From NCBI RefSeq assembly GCF_021183625.1, contig NZ_CP089214.1:1488001-1552000 (forward strand): 64,000 nt of DNA. The letters are read 5' to 3'. Below are positions 18,590 through 26,921 of this stretch, one piece after another (the first letter of the stretch is position 1; every line of letters starts with the position of its first letter). Position numbers and translations under genes: made by a program. The notes under the pieces were generated by a model. The model did not search any database. It saw only the letters and a program-made list of their open reading frames with translations, and was not told the DNA's origin. This DNA comes from Nocardia asteroides. GTDB taxonomy: Bacteria; Actinomycetota; Actinomycetes; Mycobacteriales; Mycobacteriaceae.

Positions 18590-19438
18590 ATGGCCATCGT
18601 GGGGGCACAACCGGGGAGACACCGGGCGCCCAACGCACAGCGGCAGAAGATCGGATCGATGGTCGCGCTGGGCGCGTTGCCGCTGGTCGTGGCGCTCGTC
18701 GGCGCCGGAACCGCGAACGCCGACCCCGGCTCGCCCGACCCGGTGACCCAGCCCGAGCAGCGCACCGCGGCCGATCCGCTGGCCGCGCTGTTCGCCGGGC
18801 AGCCCGCGGAGATCGCGCTGCCGGAGCTCTCCGCTCCCCTGCGCGAGCTGACCGGTGGGGCCGCTCCGGTCGCCGTGCCTTTCGCGGTGCCGGTCGACGC
18901 GCCGCTCTACCGGGCGCTGCCTGACCAGGGCTACCTGGCGCCCGCCGGGGCACTGCACGCCCCGATCCCGGTCGAGGCGGTGGCGCCGATCGCGCCGCCG
19001 GAGGGCAAGATCCGGATCGGCGACATCATCATCGACACCCCCGGATTCCTCGCGCCGGACCAGGTGTTCGCGGTGAACGACGGGGCCGCGCAGGCCGAGG
19101 CGCAGCTCGCGACCTTCTACGATTCGATTGGCATGGAGCGCAGCCGGTCGGACAAGATGGCGGCGCAGACGCTCAGCTCGGCCGCGATCGGGGCGACCGT
19201 CGCCACCAACCTGTCGATGCCGATCACCTCGGCGTCGGTGATCGTCGGCGCCGGTGCCGGGCTGCTCGCCGGGGTGCCGTTCCTGCCGATCGGGCTGCTC
19301 ATCGGCCCCATCCTCGGCGGGGCGATCGGCGGTGCCGTGATCGCGGTGCCCGCCGCCGCGCTCGGCGGGGCGATCGGTGCCGCCGTCGGTGCCGGGATCG
19401 GGTACGGAACGCCGGGGTTCGGAGCGCCGGTTCAGTAG
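18590..19438 (+). CDS. Secreted Pro/Ala/Gly-rich hypothetical protein
   Basis: 282 residues, ATG with GAAAGGTG 6 bases upstream. A long signal sequence (hydrophobic MVALGALPLVVALVGAG, cleavage near TANADP) is followed by a Pro-rich segment (80-150), a short conserved-looking core (IRIGDIIIDTPGFL) and a C-terminal glycine-zipper-like hydrophobic region (AVIAVPAAALGGAIGAAVGAG). Such glycine-zipper tails can insert in membranes. Similar proteins are abundant in Nocardia, without known function. Convergent with ureD; the 174 bases between hold nothing obvious. Confidence 0.65.
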   Translation: MAIVGAQPGRHRAPNAQRQKIGSMVALGALPLVVALVGAGTANADPGSPDPVTQPEQRTAADPLAALFAGQPAEIALPELSAPLRELTGGAAPVAVPFAVPVDAPLYRALPDQGYLAPAGALHAPIPVEAVAPIAPPEGKIRIGDIIIDTPGFLAPDQVFAVNDGAAQAEAQLATFYDSIGMERSRSDKMAAQTLSSAAIGATVATNLSMPITSASVIVGAGAGLLAGVPFLPIGLLIGPILGGAIGGAVIAVPAAALGGAIGAAVGAGIGYGTPGFGAPVQ

Positions 19439-19612
19439 TTCGCAGGAGCGGTGCGCTGAGGGTTTTCGGCGCACCGCGCGTCGCGGCGGTGGCCGGGTTC
19501 GTGCCGGTCGTCGCCGCATCGTGCGTTGTGGCGGCCGGGTGGTCGCGGCGGTGGCGGTGCGCCCCGAATCCGCGCGCTCGGCGACTCGCTGGAGCTGCGG
19601 GGCGGCGCGTGT

Positions 19613-20311
19613 TCAGGCGCGGGCCGCGACTGCGGTCCGCGATGTTTCCGTCCGGCCGGGCCGGACGATCCCGACCTCGGTGTAGAGACTGCCGCCCGCG
19701 GCGAGCGGGAGGCGGGCGGCGGTCAGACCGACGGTTTCGGCGGGGCGCTCGTCCGGGTAGAGCAGCACGCTCTCCAGCGTGCGCGCCGCACTCAGCGCGT
19801 CGTCGGTACCGCTCCCCGACCCCAGCTCCAGCCGATGCCGCAGCAACGGAACGGATTCCGCCCCGTCGATGTCGGCGATCACCTCGCCGGTCCAGTGCCC
19901 GTCGTCCTCCCCGGCCCGCCCGATCCGCACCCGCTCCCTGACCCGCACCGCGGCATCCGGCGCCAGCCGCAGCTCGGTCACCGTGCGGTGCCGCGCCCCG
20001 CCCGCGACGATCGTCGGCTCGGTGTCCAGGTCCAGCTCGGCCCCGGCCCCGACCGTGAGCCGCCAGCGCGCGGTCGAATCCGGCGTCCCGCGCGCGGGCA
20101 GCGCGATCATGGCCGCCACCGAGCGCACCCGCAGCCGCGCGCCGGGCAGCACCTCGATGCTCAGCTCCAGGTGGTCGCCGCCGAGCGGCACCGCGGCGGT
20201 GCCGATGAGGTGCACCGTCTCCGGCCCGGTCTGCCGCGCCGCGATCCCGCCCTCGGCCTCGATCCGCGGCGAGATCCCTGGCGCCGCGAGCACGCGCAGG
20301 ACGGTACGCAC
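19613..20311 (-). CDS. ureD: Urease accessory protein UreD
   Basis: 232 residues from GTG 20311, one base after the ureG stop. It is a short actinobacterial-type UreD/UreH with the conserved patterns GGDHLELSIEVLPGARLRVRSVAA and RTLESVLLY. UreD binds the urease apoenzyme and, with UreF and UreG, delivers nickel to the active site. Last gene of ureF-ureG-ureD. Confidence 0.88.
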   Translation of the reverse strand: MRTVLRVLAAPGISPRIEAEGGIAARQTGPETVHLIGTAAVPLGGDHLELSIEVLPGARLRVRSVAAMIALPARGTPDSTARWRLTVGAGAELDLDTEPTIVAGGARHRTVTELRLAPDAAVRVRERVRIGRAGEDDGHWTGEVIADIDGAESVPLLRHRLELGSGSGTDDALSAARTLESVLLYPDERPAETVGLTAARLPLAAGGSLYTEVGIVRPGRTETSRTAVAARA

Positions 20312-20312
20312 C

Positions 20313-21023
20313 TCAGTGCGCCGCCGACCCGGCGACCGCGTCCCGCTCCCGCACCACGCCCAGCTGCTCGCGCACCCAGGCGAGCACCGGCGTCGCCGCC
20401 GGGTCCGCGGTGAGCGAGATCAGCGCCGTCGGCCGCCCCTCCCGCACCTTCGCCGCGTCGCGCTCCATCACCCCGAGGTCGGCCCCGACCAGCGGCGCCA
20501 GATCGGTCTTGTTCACGACCAGCAGATCCGAGAAGGTGACGCCCGGCCCGCCCTTGCGCGGCACCTTGTCCCCGCCCGCCACGTCCACCACGAAGATCTG
20601 CACGTCGATCAGCCCCGAGGAGAAGGTCGCCGTCAGATTGTCACCGCCGGACTCCACCAGGATCAGATCCAGCGGCGGATTCGCGGCCACCAGGTCGTCG
20701 ATGGCGTCGAGGTTGGCGGTGATGTCGTCGCGGATCGCGGTGTGCGGGCAGCCGCCGGTCTGCACCGCGGTGATCCGCTCGTCCGGAAGCACCGCGTGCC
20801 TGCGCAGGAAGTCGGCGTCCTCGGTGGTGTAGATGTCGTTGGTCAGCACGGCCAGCGAGAGCTCGTCCCGCAGCTGCCTGCACAGCGCCGCGACCAGCGC
20901 CGTCTTCCCCGACCCCACCGGACCGCCGATCCCCACCCGCAGCGCCTCGCCCGGGACGCGCTCCCGCTTCGGGCGGTCATGGGTGTGGTCGTGCGGTTCA
21001 CCGTCGATGAGGTGCGGGGGCAT
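20313..21023 (-). CDS. ureG: Urease accessory GTPase UreG
   Basis: 236 residues. P-loop GGPVGSGKT (33-41), nickel-binding Cys-Pro-His (GGCPHTAIR), switch region LVESGGDNL and NKTDLA are all present. The N-terminus has a short His-rich stretch (HDHTHD) likely to hold nickel, useful since no ureE is found in the window. It powers nickel insertion by GTP hydrolysis. 12 bases downstream of ureF. Confidence 0.95.
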   Translation of the reverse strand: MPPHLIDGEPHDHTHDRPKRERVPGEALRVGIGGPVGSGKTALVAALCRQLRDELSLAVLTNDIYTTEDADFLRRHAVLPDERITAVQTGGCPHTAIRDDITANLDAIDDLVAANPPLDLILVESGGDNLTATFSSGLIDVQIFVVDVAGGDKVPRKGGPGVTFSDLLVVNKTDLAPLVGADLGVMERDAAKVREGRPTALISLTADPAATPVLAWVREQLGVVRERDAVAGSAAH

Positions 21024-21035
21024 TCGGTCGTCCTT

Positions 21036-21665
21036 TCAGCTGGCGAACAGGGGCATTTCGCGGCGCGGATGGCGTTCCGCCAGCGCGTCCTGCAGCGGGT
21101 CCGAGAGTGCGGCGAGCCCTTTCGCCGCTTCCTCCGCGGTCGCGTCGCAGAGGTGCGTGAGGCGGAACGTGGTGGCCGCTATCGCTGCCGGATCCAGCGC
21201 CAGGAGCCGCTGAGCGGCCGTGGCCGCGCCGGTGAGCGTCGTATAGACGACGACATTCGCGATCTCCCGCGGGGTGGTCTCGTACTCACGGCCGACCAGG
21301 CCGAACACGGTCGACAGGTGCGGACGCGGGGCCAGCTCCGCCCAGGCCGGGCCGGGGCGGAGTTTGCTCGCCAGCCGGAGCAGGCCGCGTCCCTGAGCTC
21401 GGGAAGCGTCCCGCGCCGCGGGCGACGGCGTCCTGGCATCGGCCTCGAGTTCGGCCCGCGCCGGAGTGAGTGTTCCGGCGCAGACCGCGGCCGCGAGCGA
21501 CGCGGTGACCAGGGCTGTGGTCCGGATGCGCCGAGCCAAGTACTGCTCGACCGTGCCCGCGTCGCGGAGCAGGCCGGAGCTGACGGCCTCCTCGACCCCG
21601 CCGGAGTGCACGTGCCCGCCGATCGGCAGCCGGGAGTCGGCCAGCGCGAGCAGGGTCGAGAGCAT
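21036..21665 (-). CDS. ureF: Urease accessory protein UreF
   Basis: 209 residues, all-helical, starting with the typical LLALADSRLPIGGHVHSGGVEEAV motif. UreF bridges UreG and UreD during nickel transfer. In mycobacteria ureF follows ureC directly; here about 7 kb of unrelated genes separate them, so this half-operon must have its own promoter or lie in a long transcript. Confidence 0.92.
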   Translation of the reverse strand: MLSTLLALADSRLPIGGHVHSGGVEEAVSSGLLRDAGTVEQYLARRIRTTALVTASLAAAVCAGTLTPARAELEADARTPSPAARDASRAQGRGLLRLASKLRPGPAWAELAPRPHLSTVFGLVGREYETTPREIANVVVYTTLTGAATAAQRLLALDPAAIAATTFRLTHLCDATAEEAAKGLAALSDPLQDALAERHPRREMPLFAS

Positions 21666-21723
21666 GTGCTGATCCTAGGGGCGCGGGGCCCGTCCTGCCT
21701 GCTGCGTCGCAGCACAATGCGCG

Positions 21724-22272
21724 TCACCACCATGACTCAGGCCCGCGAAAGGCCGCAGGCAGCTCGATCCGGAGTGCCCTGATCTCAGCGAGGAGATCGG
21801 CGTAGCCCTCCTGGATCCGTGCCAGGTGCAGCGCCGCATCGTGCAGGTGTTCGGCGCTGCCGCCGCGTCGCAACGTCGCGTGGGCATGCGCATAGGTGCG
21901 TGCGAGGTGACTGATCACTTCGCCCAGCGAGTGGGTGTGACGACGTGCGGCGACGGGGCGGGGAAGGTGGAGAATCGACCACTCGTCGATCCGACCGATC
22001 AAGCCCTGGATGTGTCGCCGGGTGACGGCGTTGTCGAAATCCTGCGGCCGGCGCGTTTCCGATACCGATGCCGTGAGCAGGGTGGCGTGCAGATCGGACA
22101 GTTCCCGTGACCATTCGATCAGTGGGGAGCCGCCGTCCAAGTGGCCCGCGAAGGCCAGGAACAGTTGCCGTGCCTCCAGCAGTCCCTCGGCAGCACGCTC
22201 AGTGTCCTGTCTCTGTGCTTCGCTGTGATTGTGGCGGCCGAGCGGCGGCGGCTCGGCTACGTTCGCCTGCAT
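21724..22272 (-). CDS. DUF4254-like protein
   Basis: 182 residues from ATG 22272, which has a strong GAGGAG 7 bases upstream. It is helical, with His- and Arg-rich conserved patterns (LIGRIDEWSILHLPRP, HTHSLGEVISHLARTYAHAHATL, IQEGYADLLAEI) that resemble the DUF4254 family seen in Nocardia and relatives. No catalytic motif is recognised. It is divergent from the HTH-TPR regulator across 160 bases, suggesting that regulator controls it. Family call is from memory of the pattern. Confidence 0.6.
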   Translation of the reverse strand: MQANVAEPPPLGRHNHSEAQRQDTERAAEGLLEARQLFLAFAGHLDGGSPLIEWSRELSDLHATLLTASVSETRRPQDFDNAVTRRHIQGLIGRIDEWSILHLPRPVAARRHTHSLGEVISHLARTYAHAHATLRRGGSAEHLHDAALHLARIQEGYADLLAEIRALRIELPAAFRGPESWW

Positions 22273-22432
22273 GGCTGGCTCCTCGTCTGGAGATCGGGTG
22301 ACCACCCGGTGAATCGGCTCCGGTGCGGTCCTTCCACCCTGGCCGTGCTCCGTCGAGGATCGAAGCCACGTGAGTACCACGGAACATCTACGCTCGTCGC
22401 AGAGACGAACATCGAACACGGGGGCGGCTCCG

Positions 22433-23689
22433 ATGATCGTTACCAAGTGGACCGGCATCGAGGTTCGCGCACTCCGCACCGCGGCGCTGCGCTTCACTCA
22501 GCTGGAGTTCGCCGAGACCCTCGGGTTCACCGTGGGAGCGGTACGCAAATGGGAGGGACGACGCGAAACCATAGAGCTGGCAGGTAGATTCGCGGCGGCG
22601 ATGGACACTGTCCTGGGTCGCCTCACTGATTCCGAACGAACCCGATTCCGGGCAGCACTGTCCGGCTCGGTGAATTCCGTTTACGGCGTCGCGTCGGAAC
22701 CGTTCGAGCCGTTGGCGGTCATCGCCGCGCGAACGCGTGATCTCGCGGAATTGGATACGGACTGCGAATTCCTCGAGCTCCTGTCGCTCACCCTCGGTGA
22801 TGTCATCGAGCGATACGAATCGGTGGGGCCGCTGCGTTCGGCTCCGGTCGTCATGGAGGCGCGTCGGCAGATCGAGGTCATGCTCGGGCAGCGTCGTCAT
22901 CCCGCTCAGCTCGAGCGCCTCTACGCTATCGCCGCCCGCCTATCCGGGGTCCTCGGATACATGGCAGTGAATCGGGGCCGGTTCGGGCACGCGCGCCTGT
23001 ACTGCCGGGAAGCCTTCGCACTGGCCGGCCTGCATGAGGACACCGATCTGCAGGCTTGGGTAAAGGGTACCGAGAGTTTGTGCGCCTACTACCAGCGCGA
23101 TTTCCCGGCCGCGGTTCGCGCGGCCTACGAAGGACTCGATCTGGCCGAGGGCGGAGCGCAGTCCATCCGTCTGTACTCCAACGGGCTCGCTCGGGCGCTC
23201 GGCAAAGTCGGCGACCGCGAAGGCGTCGCCGCCGCCATCGATGCGGCCACCGTAGTAGCAGCCCGATTCGATACCGGCTCAGCACTGACTCCCGCGCTGG
23301 ACTTCGCGCCCTACGGGGAGGCGCGCCTCATGGCGAACGCAGCCACGGCGTTCCTGTCCGCCGGTGATCACGCCCGCGCCCTCGACTACGGTCGCCGAGT
23401 GGAGGAACGGGTAAACGGCTCCGATTCTGTGTGGAGTCGCTCGCTGGTGCGCATCGACATGGCCGCGGCGCTGGCCTCCGGAAAGCAACGCGATGTCGAT
23501 CGGGCGGTGGCCCTCGGCATCGAAGCGCTCGCAGCATCCCACGATCGCCCGATCCGCTCCGTGTGGCAGCGGGCCCATGAACTCGGCGAAATTATCGGAT
23601 CGATTCGCGCGCGTGCTTCCGGCGACTATCTCGACACCTTGCGCGAGTGGGACACCACAGCACGAGAGTTCGCCGCATCACCGAGCTAG
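22433..23689 (+). CDS. HTH (XRE-like) regulator with TPR-type helical domain
   Basis: About 418 residues from ATG 22433 (GTG 22370 is possible). The N-terminal HTH reads TQLEFAETLGFTVGAVRKWEG, an XRE/Cro-like fold. Residues 130-418 are helical repeats like those of actinobacterial signal-peptide or stress regulators (ARLYCREAFALAGL, DAWVKGTESLCAYYQRDFPAA, GDHARALDYGRRVEE). Base composition is less GC-rich than neighbours, suggesting transfer. It probably regulates the divergent DUF4254 gene. Its TAG stop shares CTAG with the stop of the convergent phosphoesterase gene. Confidence 0.7.
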   Translation: MIVTKWTGIEVRALRTAALRFTQLEFAETLGFTVGAVRKWEGRRETIELAGRFAAAMDTVLGRLTDSERTRFRAALSGSVNSVYGVASEPFEPLAVIAARTRDLAELDTDCEFLELLSLTLGDVIERYESVGPLRSAPVVMEARRQIEVMLGQRRHPAQLERLYAIAARLSGVLGYMAVNRGRFGHARLYCREAFALAGLHEDTDLQAWVKGTESLCAYYQRDFPAAVRAAYEGLDLAEGGAQSIRLYSNGLARALGKVGDREGVAAAIDAATVVAARFDTGSALTPALDFAPYGEARLMANAATAFLSAGDHARALDYGRRVEERVNGSDSVWSRSLVRIDMAAALASGKQRDVDRAVALGIEALAASHDRPIRSVWQRAHELGEIIGSIRARASGDYLDTLREWDTTAREFAASPS

Positions 23690-24393
23690 AAGCCGAGGGC
23701 CACGATTGCCCGATCTGTCCACCGGTAGCGTTTGCCATCTCTACGTAGCTGCACCAATCTCACCTCGGTTACCTCCGCGGAGACCGGCGGGAAGTGGCGG
23801 AGCGCCGCCACATCCTCGATGAGGCGGGTCGCCGATTGTGGGGTGTTGATGTATCCGATGCCGATGTGCGGCCGAAATTGCGAGGTCTGCGTGATTCCGG
23901 CGGAGGAGCACACGGCAGCGGTCGCTTCGCGGAGAGCGCTGTGCAGTGCGAGCAGATCGTCCCACGGGGCGACCGAGAAACGCAGTGCGCTGCGCGATCC
24001 GGTGAGTGGGCCGATCTCGAGGTGGAACGGTCGTATCCCGCGGAGGCGGCCGCGTGCCACGGCGGTGATGGCCGAGAGTTGCGCGCTCGAGAGGAAGTCG
24101 GACTTGCCGATGCCGAGCAGAGTCAGATGTAGCCCGTCGAGGGGTACGGGGTCGATGCCGTCGCGGTCGAGTTCCTTCTGGCACCGGGTGGCGAGGGCGA
24201 CCAAAGTGGGATCGGCGAAGGTCAGGTACCAGTAGAAACCGGTCTGCCCCGGTGCCCACGGCTTCAGTGTCCAGTGGTCGGCTACCTGCTCGAGCTGGCG
24301 GAAGGCGGCCCAGTCGTTGTCCCGAATGGCTTCGGCGTCCGACGTCGAATGCGGTCGCAGCGGGGGAAATGGACGCTTCGGCGTGGCGGTCAT
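23686..24393 (-). CDS. 2H phosphoesterase / 2'-5' RNA ligase-like protein
   Basis: 235 residues from ATG 24393. Two histidine motifs about 90 residues apart, HLTLLGIG and RPHIGIGY, match the LigT-like 2H phosphoesterase arrangement; the second is HxG instead of HxT/S, so activity may differ. Such enzymes cleave or ligate 2'-5' or cyclic phosphodiesters in RNA or nucleotides. It shares lower GC with the two genes to its left and may belong to one transferred unit. Confidence 0.65.
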   Translation of the reverse strand: MTATPKRPFPPLRPHSTSDAEAIRDNDWAAFRQLEQVADHWTLKPWAPGQTGFYWYLTFADPTLVALATRCQKELDRDGIDPVPLDGLHLTLLGIGKSDFLSSAQLSAITAVARGRLRGIRPFHLEIGPLTGSRSALRFSVAPWDDLLALHSALREATAAVCSSAGITQTSQFRPHIGIGYINTPQSATRLIEDVAALRHFPPVSAEVTEVRLVQLRRDGKRYRWTDRAIVALGF

Positions 24394-24414
24394 CGGTCGC
24401 AATACTACGGCCGA

Positions 24415-26109
24415 CTACACCCTGCCGGAGACGACCTCCGACGCAGTCGCTCGCTTGCGCGGGCCGAAGAACCAGGTGGCTGCCGCCATGAGCACCAGGA
24501 GCAGGGCGCCGACGGTGGTGGCGGTGTGCATGCCGGTGACGAAGGACTCCTGGACCGTGGCTACCCGGCCCGCGTCCGACCCCGCCTCGCGCAGCTCGTC
24601 ACCGAGCGTGCCGGACGTCCCGCTGGAGGCACGGAACACCGCGGTGGCGAGGGAGCCGAGCAGGGCCAGGCCCAGGGCGTTGCCGAGTTCGAAGCTGGTT
24701 TCCGAGGTGGCCGCGGCGGAGCCGGCGCGCTCGGGCGGGACCGAGGAGACCGAGACATCCGAGACCAACGTGAAGGCAATGCCGTAGCCGACGCCGGCCA
24801 GGGCGGAGCCGGCGACGTACCACCAGACGCCCCCGTCGACCCCGACGCCGAGCAGCATCAGGTTGCCGACCGCCGAGGCGAGCAGGGCCACAACGAAGGC
24901 GAGCCGGGTGCCGAGGGCGCGGCCGATGCCGGAGCCGCCGATGGAGAAGACGAAGACGGCGACGGCCATGGGGATGCCGAGCCAGGCGGCGGCGAGCGGG
25001 TCGCGGCCGGTGATGGACTGCAGGTAGACGCTGGCGAGGTAGCTCAGGGCGGCGAGCGACATCATGCCGGTGAGGCTGGCGCCGATGGCGAGCGAGAAGG
25101 TCCGGTTGGCGAAGAGCCGCAGGTCGAGCAGGGGGTCGTCGAGGAGGCGCTGCCTGCGGACGAACAGGACCAGCAGGAGCACGCCGAGCGCGAAGGCGAT
25201 CAGGGCCTCGGCGTCGACGCCCTCGGCTGCGGCGTGCTTCACGCCGTACACCGCGGGCAGGATGCCGCCGATGGCGAGCGAGAAGGTCCGGTTGGCGAAG
25301 AGCCGCAGGTCGAGCAGGGGGTCGTCGAGGAGGCGCTGCCTGCGGACGAACAGGACCAGCAGGAGCACGCCGAGCGCGAAGGCGATCAGGGCCTCGGCGT
25401 CGACGCCCTCGGCTGCGGCGTGCTTCACGCCGTACACCGCGGGCAGGATGCCGCCGATGGAGAGCGCGACGCTGCGCAGGTCGAGCCGGCCGCGCTCGGG
25501 GGCGCGGTGCTCGGGGAGCAGGAACGGGCCTGCCACCAGGAGTACCAGGAGCACGGGGGTGTTGACCAGGAAGACCGAACCCCACCAGAAGTGGTGCAGC
25601 AGGAAGCCGCCGACCACGGGGCCGACCGCCGAGCCGCCCGCGAAGAACGCCGTCCACACGCCGATGGCGACGCCGCGCTGCCGCGCCTCGGGGAAGATCA
25701 CCGAGATCAGCGCCAGACTCGAGGGCAGCAGCGTCGCGCCGCCGATCCCCATCAGGGCGCGGGCCGCGATGAGCATCTCCGGGCCGGTGGCGAAGGCGGC
25801 GAGGATCGAGCCGATACCGAAGACGGCGGAGCCGGCGAGCAGGATGTTGCGCCTACCGATGCGGTCGCCCAGGTTGCCCATGGTGATGAGCAACCCGGCC
25901 AGCAGGAAGCCGTAGATGTCCAGGATCCACAGCTGCTGGGCGGCGGACGGCGCCAGGTCGGCGGAGAGCGTCGGCATGGCGAGGAACAGGACCGAGATGT
26001 CCATGGACACCAGCAGCACCGGCAGCAGCAGCACCGACATGCCGAGCCAGGCGCGGCGCGGGCCGGGACCGGCCGCAGTCGCCGTCACCGCATCGTCCAC
26101 GGACGTCAT
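24415..26109 (-). CDS. EmrB/QacA-type MFS multidrug exporter with internal tandem duplication
   Basis: 564 residues; a frame continues 2 kb upstream but the real start is ATG 26109, beside the divergent tetR. It has DHA2-family features: the first helix with SMDISVLFLAMPTL, GNLGDRIGRRN (motif A), ARALMGIGGATLLPSSLALI and GVWTAFFAGGSAVGPVVGG (motif C). Residues about 218-279 are repeated exactly at about 280-341, adding a pair of membrane helices (about 16 instead of 14); without the repeat it would be 502 residues, the usual size. Proton-driven drug export is expected of the family; whether this copy works is doubtful. Confidence 0.85.
   Translation of the reverse strand: MTSVDDAVTATAAGPGPRRAWLGMSVLLLPVLLVSMDISVLFLAMPTLSADLAPSAAQQLWILDIYGFLLAGLLITMGNLGDRIGRRNILLAGSAVFGIGSILAAFATGPEMLIAARALMGIGGATLLPSSLALISVIFPEARQRGVAIGVWTAFFAGGSAVGPVVGGFLLHHFWWGSVFLVNTPVLLVLLVAGPFLLPEHRAPERGRLDLRSVALSIGGILPAVYGVKHAAAEGVDAEALIAFALGVLLLVLFVRRQRLLDDPLLDLRLFANRTFSLAIGGILPAVYGVKHAAAEGVDAEALIAFALGVLLLVLFVRRQRLLDDPLLDLRLFANRTFSLAIGASLTGMMSLAALSYLASVYLQSITGRDPLAAAWLGIPMAVAVFVFSIGGSGIGRALGTRLAFVVALLASAVGNLMLLGVGVDGGVWWYVAGSALAGVGYGIAFTLVSDVSVSSVPPERAGSAAATSETSFELGNALGLALLGSLATAVFRASSGTSGTLGDELREAGSDAGRVATVQESFVTGMHTATTVGALLLVLMAAATWFFGPRKRATASEVVSGRV
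25080..25460. repeat. Exact 186-bp tandem duplication (2 copies)
   Basis: Bases from 25080 to 25274 are identical to those 186 bases further on, giving two full units and a few bases of a third. The unit is a multiple of three, so the frame of the MFS gene is kept. The same 14-base word with one difference (GCCGATGGCGAGCG / GCCGATGGAGAGCG) flanks both ends, suggesting slippage or unequal crossover between short homologies. Confidence 0.97.
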
Positions 26110-26152
26110 CGTCGGTCGCCTCCTCGTGCTCGTCGTCTGCCGGTGCAACAGC

Positions 26153-26187
26153 GCGTACACCGTACGCATTCCGGGTACAGTGTACGC
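26153..26187. promoter_or_regulatory. Double GTAC palindrome, candidate TetR operator
   Basis: Between the divergent MFS and tetR genes lie GCGTAC-ACC-GTACGC (26153-26167) and GTAC-AGT-GTAC within GGGTACAGTGTACGC (26173-26187); their centres are 20 bases apart. The second abuts the tetR ATG and covers the likely -10 (TACAGT). Two regulator dimers could bind on nearly the same helix face and repress both genes. Confidence 0.7.
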
Positions 26188-26859
26188 ATGGCCGAAACCA
26201 AACTGTCCAGGGCCTCGATCGTGGATACCGCGATCACCGTCGCCGACACCGAGGGGCTGGACGGGCTCTCCATGCGGCGGATCGCCGATCGGCTCGGCGT
26301 CGGGGCGATGTCGCTGTACCGGCACGTGGCGAACAAGGACGAGCTGCTCGCCGCGATGACCGACGAGGTGTCGCGGCGCAACCCCTACCCCGCGCCCCCG
26401 GCGGGCGAGCGGTGGAGCTGGCGGGAGCGGGTGCACATCGCCGCCGACGTGGATCGCGCGCTCTACCAGCGGCATCCGTGGGTGTTGCTGGCGTTCGCCA
26501 TGCCGCGGTACAGCTTCGGGCCGTACAGCCTGCGATGTCTGGCCTGGCTGGTGGAGGGGTTCGGTGAGCTCGGGGTGGATACCGCGGAGGCAACCAGGAT
26601 GGCGTTCTCGGTGTGGAACTACATCTCCGGTTGCACGCTGCCGCTGGTCAGCGAGGTGCTGGTGCGCCGGAGCGGCGAGCGCGACGGCGCGGGCAACCCG
26701 CTGCACGCGCTGCTCACCGGGCAGCCCGCGGCGGACATCCCGGACCCGCTCGGCGGGCTCGCCGGGTGCGGGCTCGACGCCCTCGACAACGACCTGGTGC
26801 TGCGCAGCGGGCTGGACGCGCTCTGCGACGGTTTCGCCGCGCTGCACGCGCGGGCTTGA
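26188..26859 (+). CDS. TetR family regulator (TetR_C class) of the MFS exporter
   Basis: 223 residues from ATG 26188. HTH: TVADTEGLDGLSMRRIADRLGVGAMSLYRHVANKDELL, followed by a C-terminal domain of the TetR_C type (WREQ-like WRERVHIAADVDRALYQRHPWVL). It is 78 bases from the divergent exporter start with a double palindrome between, so it is very likely its local repressor, relieved by an exported compound. Confidence 0.88.
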   Translation: MAETKLSRASIVDTAITVADTEGLDGLSMRRIADRLGVGAMSLYRHVANKDELLAAMTDEVSRRNPYPAPPAGERWSWRERVHIAADVDRALYQRHPWVLLAFAMPRYSFGPYSLRCLAWLVEGFGELGVDTAEATRMAFSVWNYISGCTLPLVSEVLVRRSGERDGAGNPLHALLTGQPAADIPDPLGGLAGCGLDALDNDLVLRSGLDALCDGFAALHARA

Positions 26860-26921
26860 CCTCGACCTCGCTCGAGGTTGCAGGGTGGAGCGGAATCCGT
26901 TCGACGACAGGAGCTCCGCCC

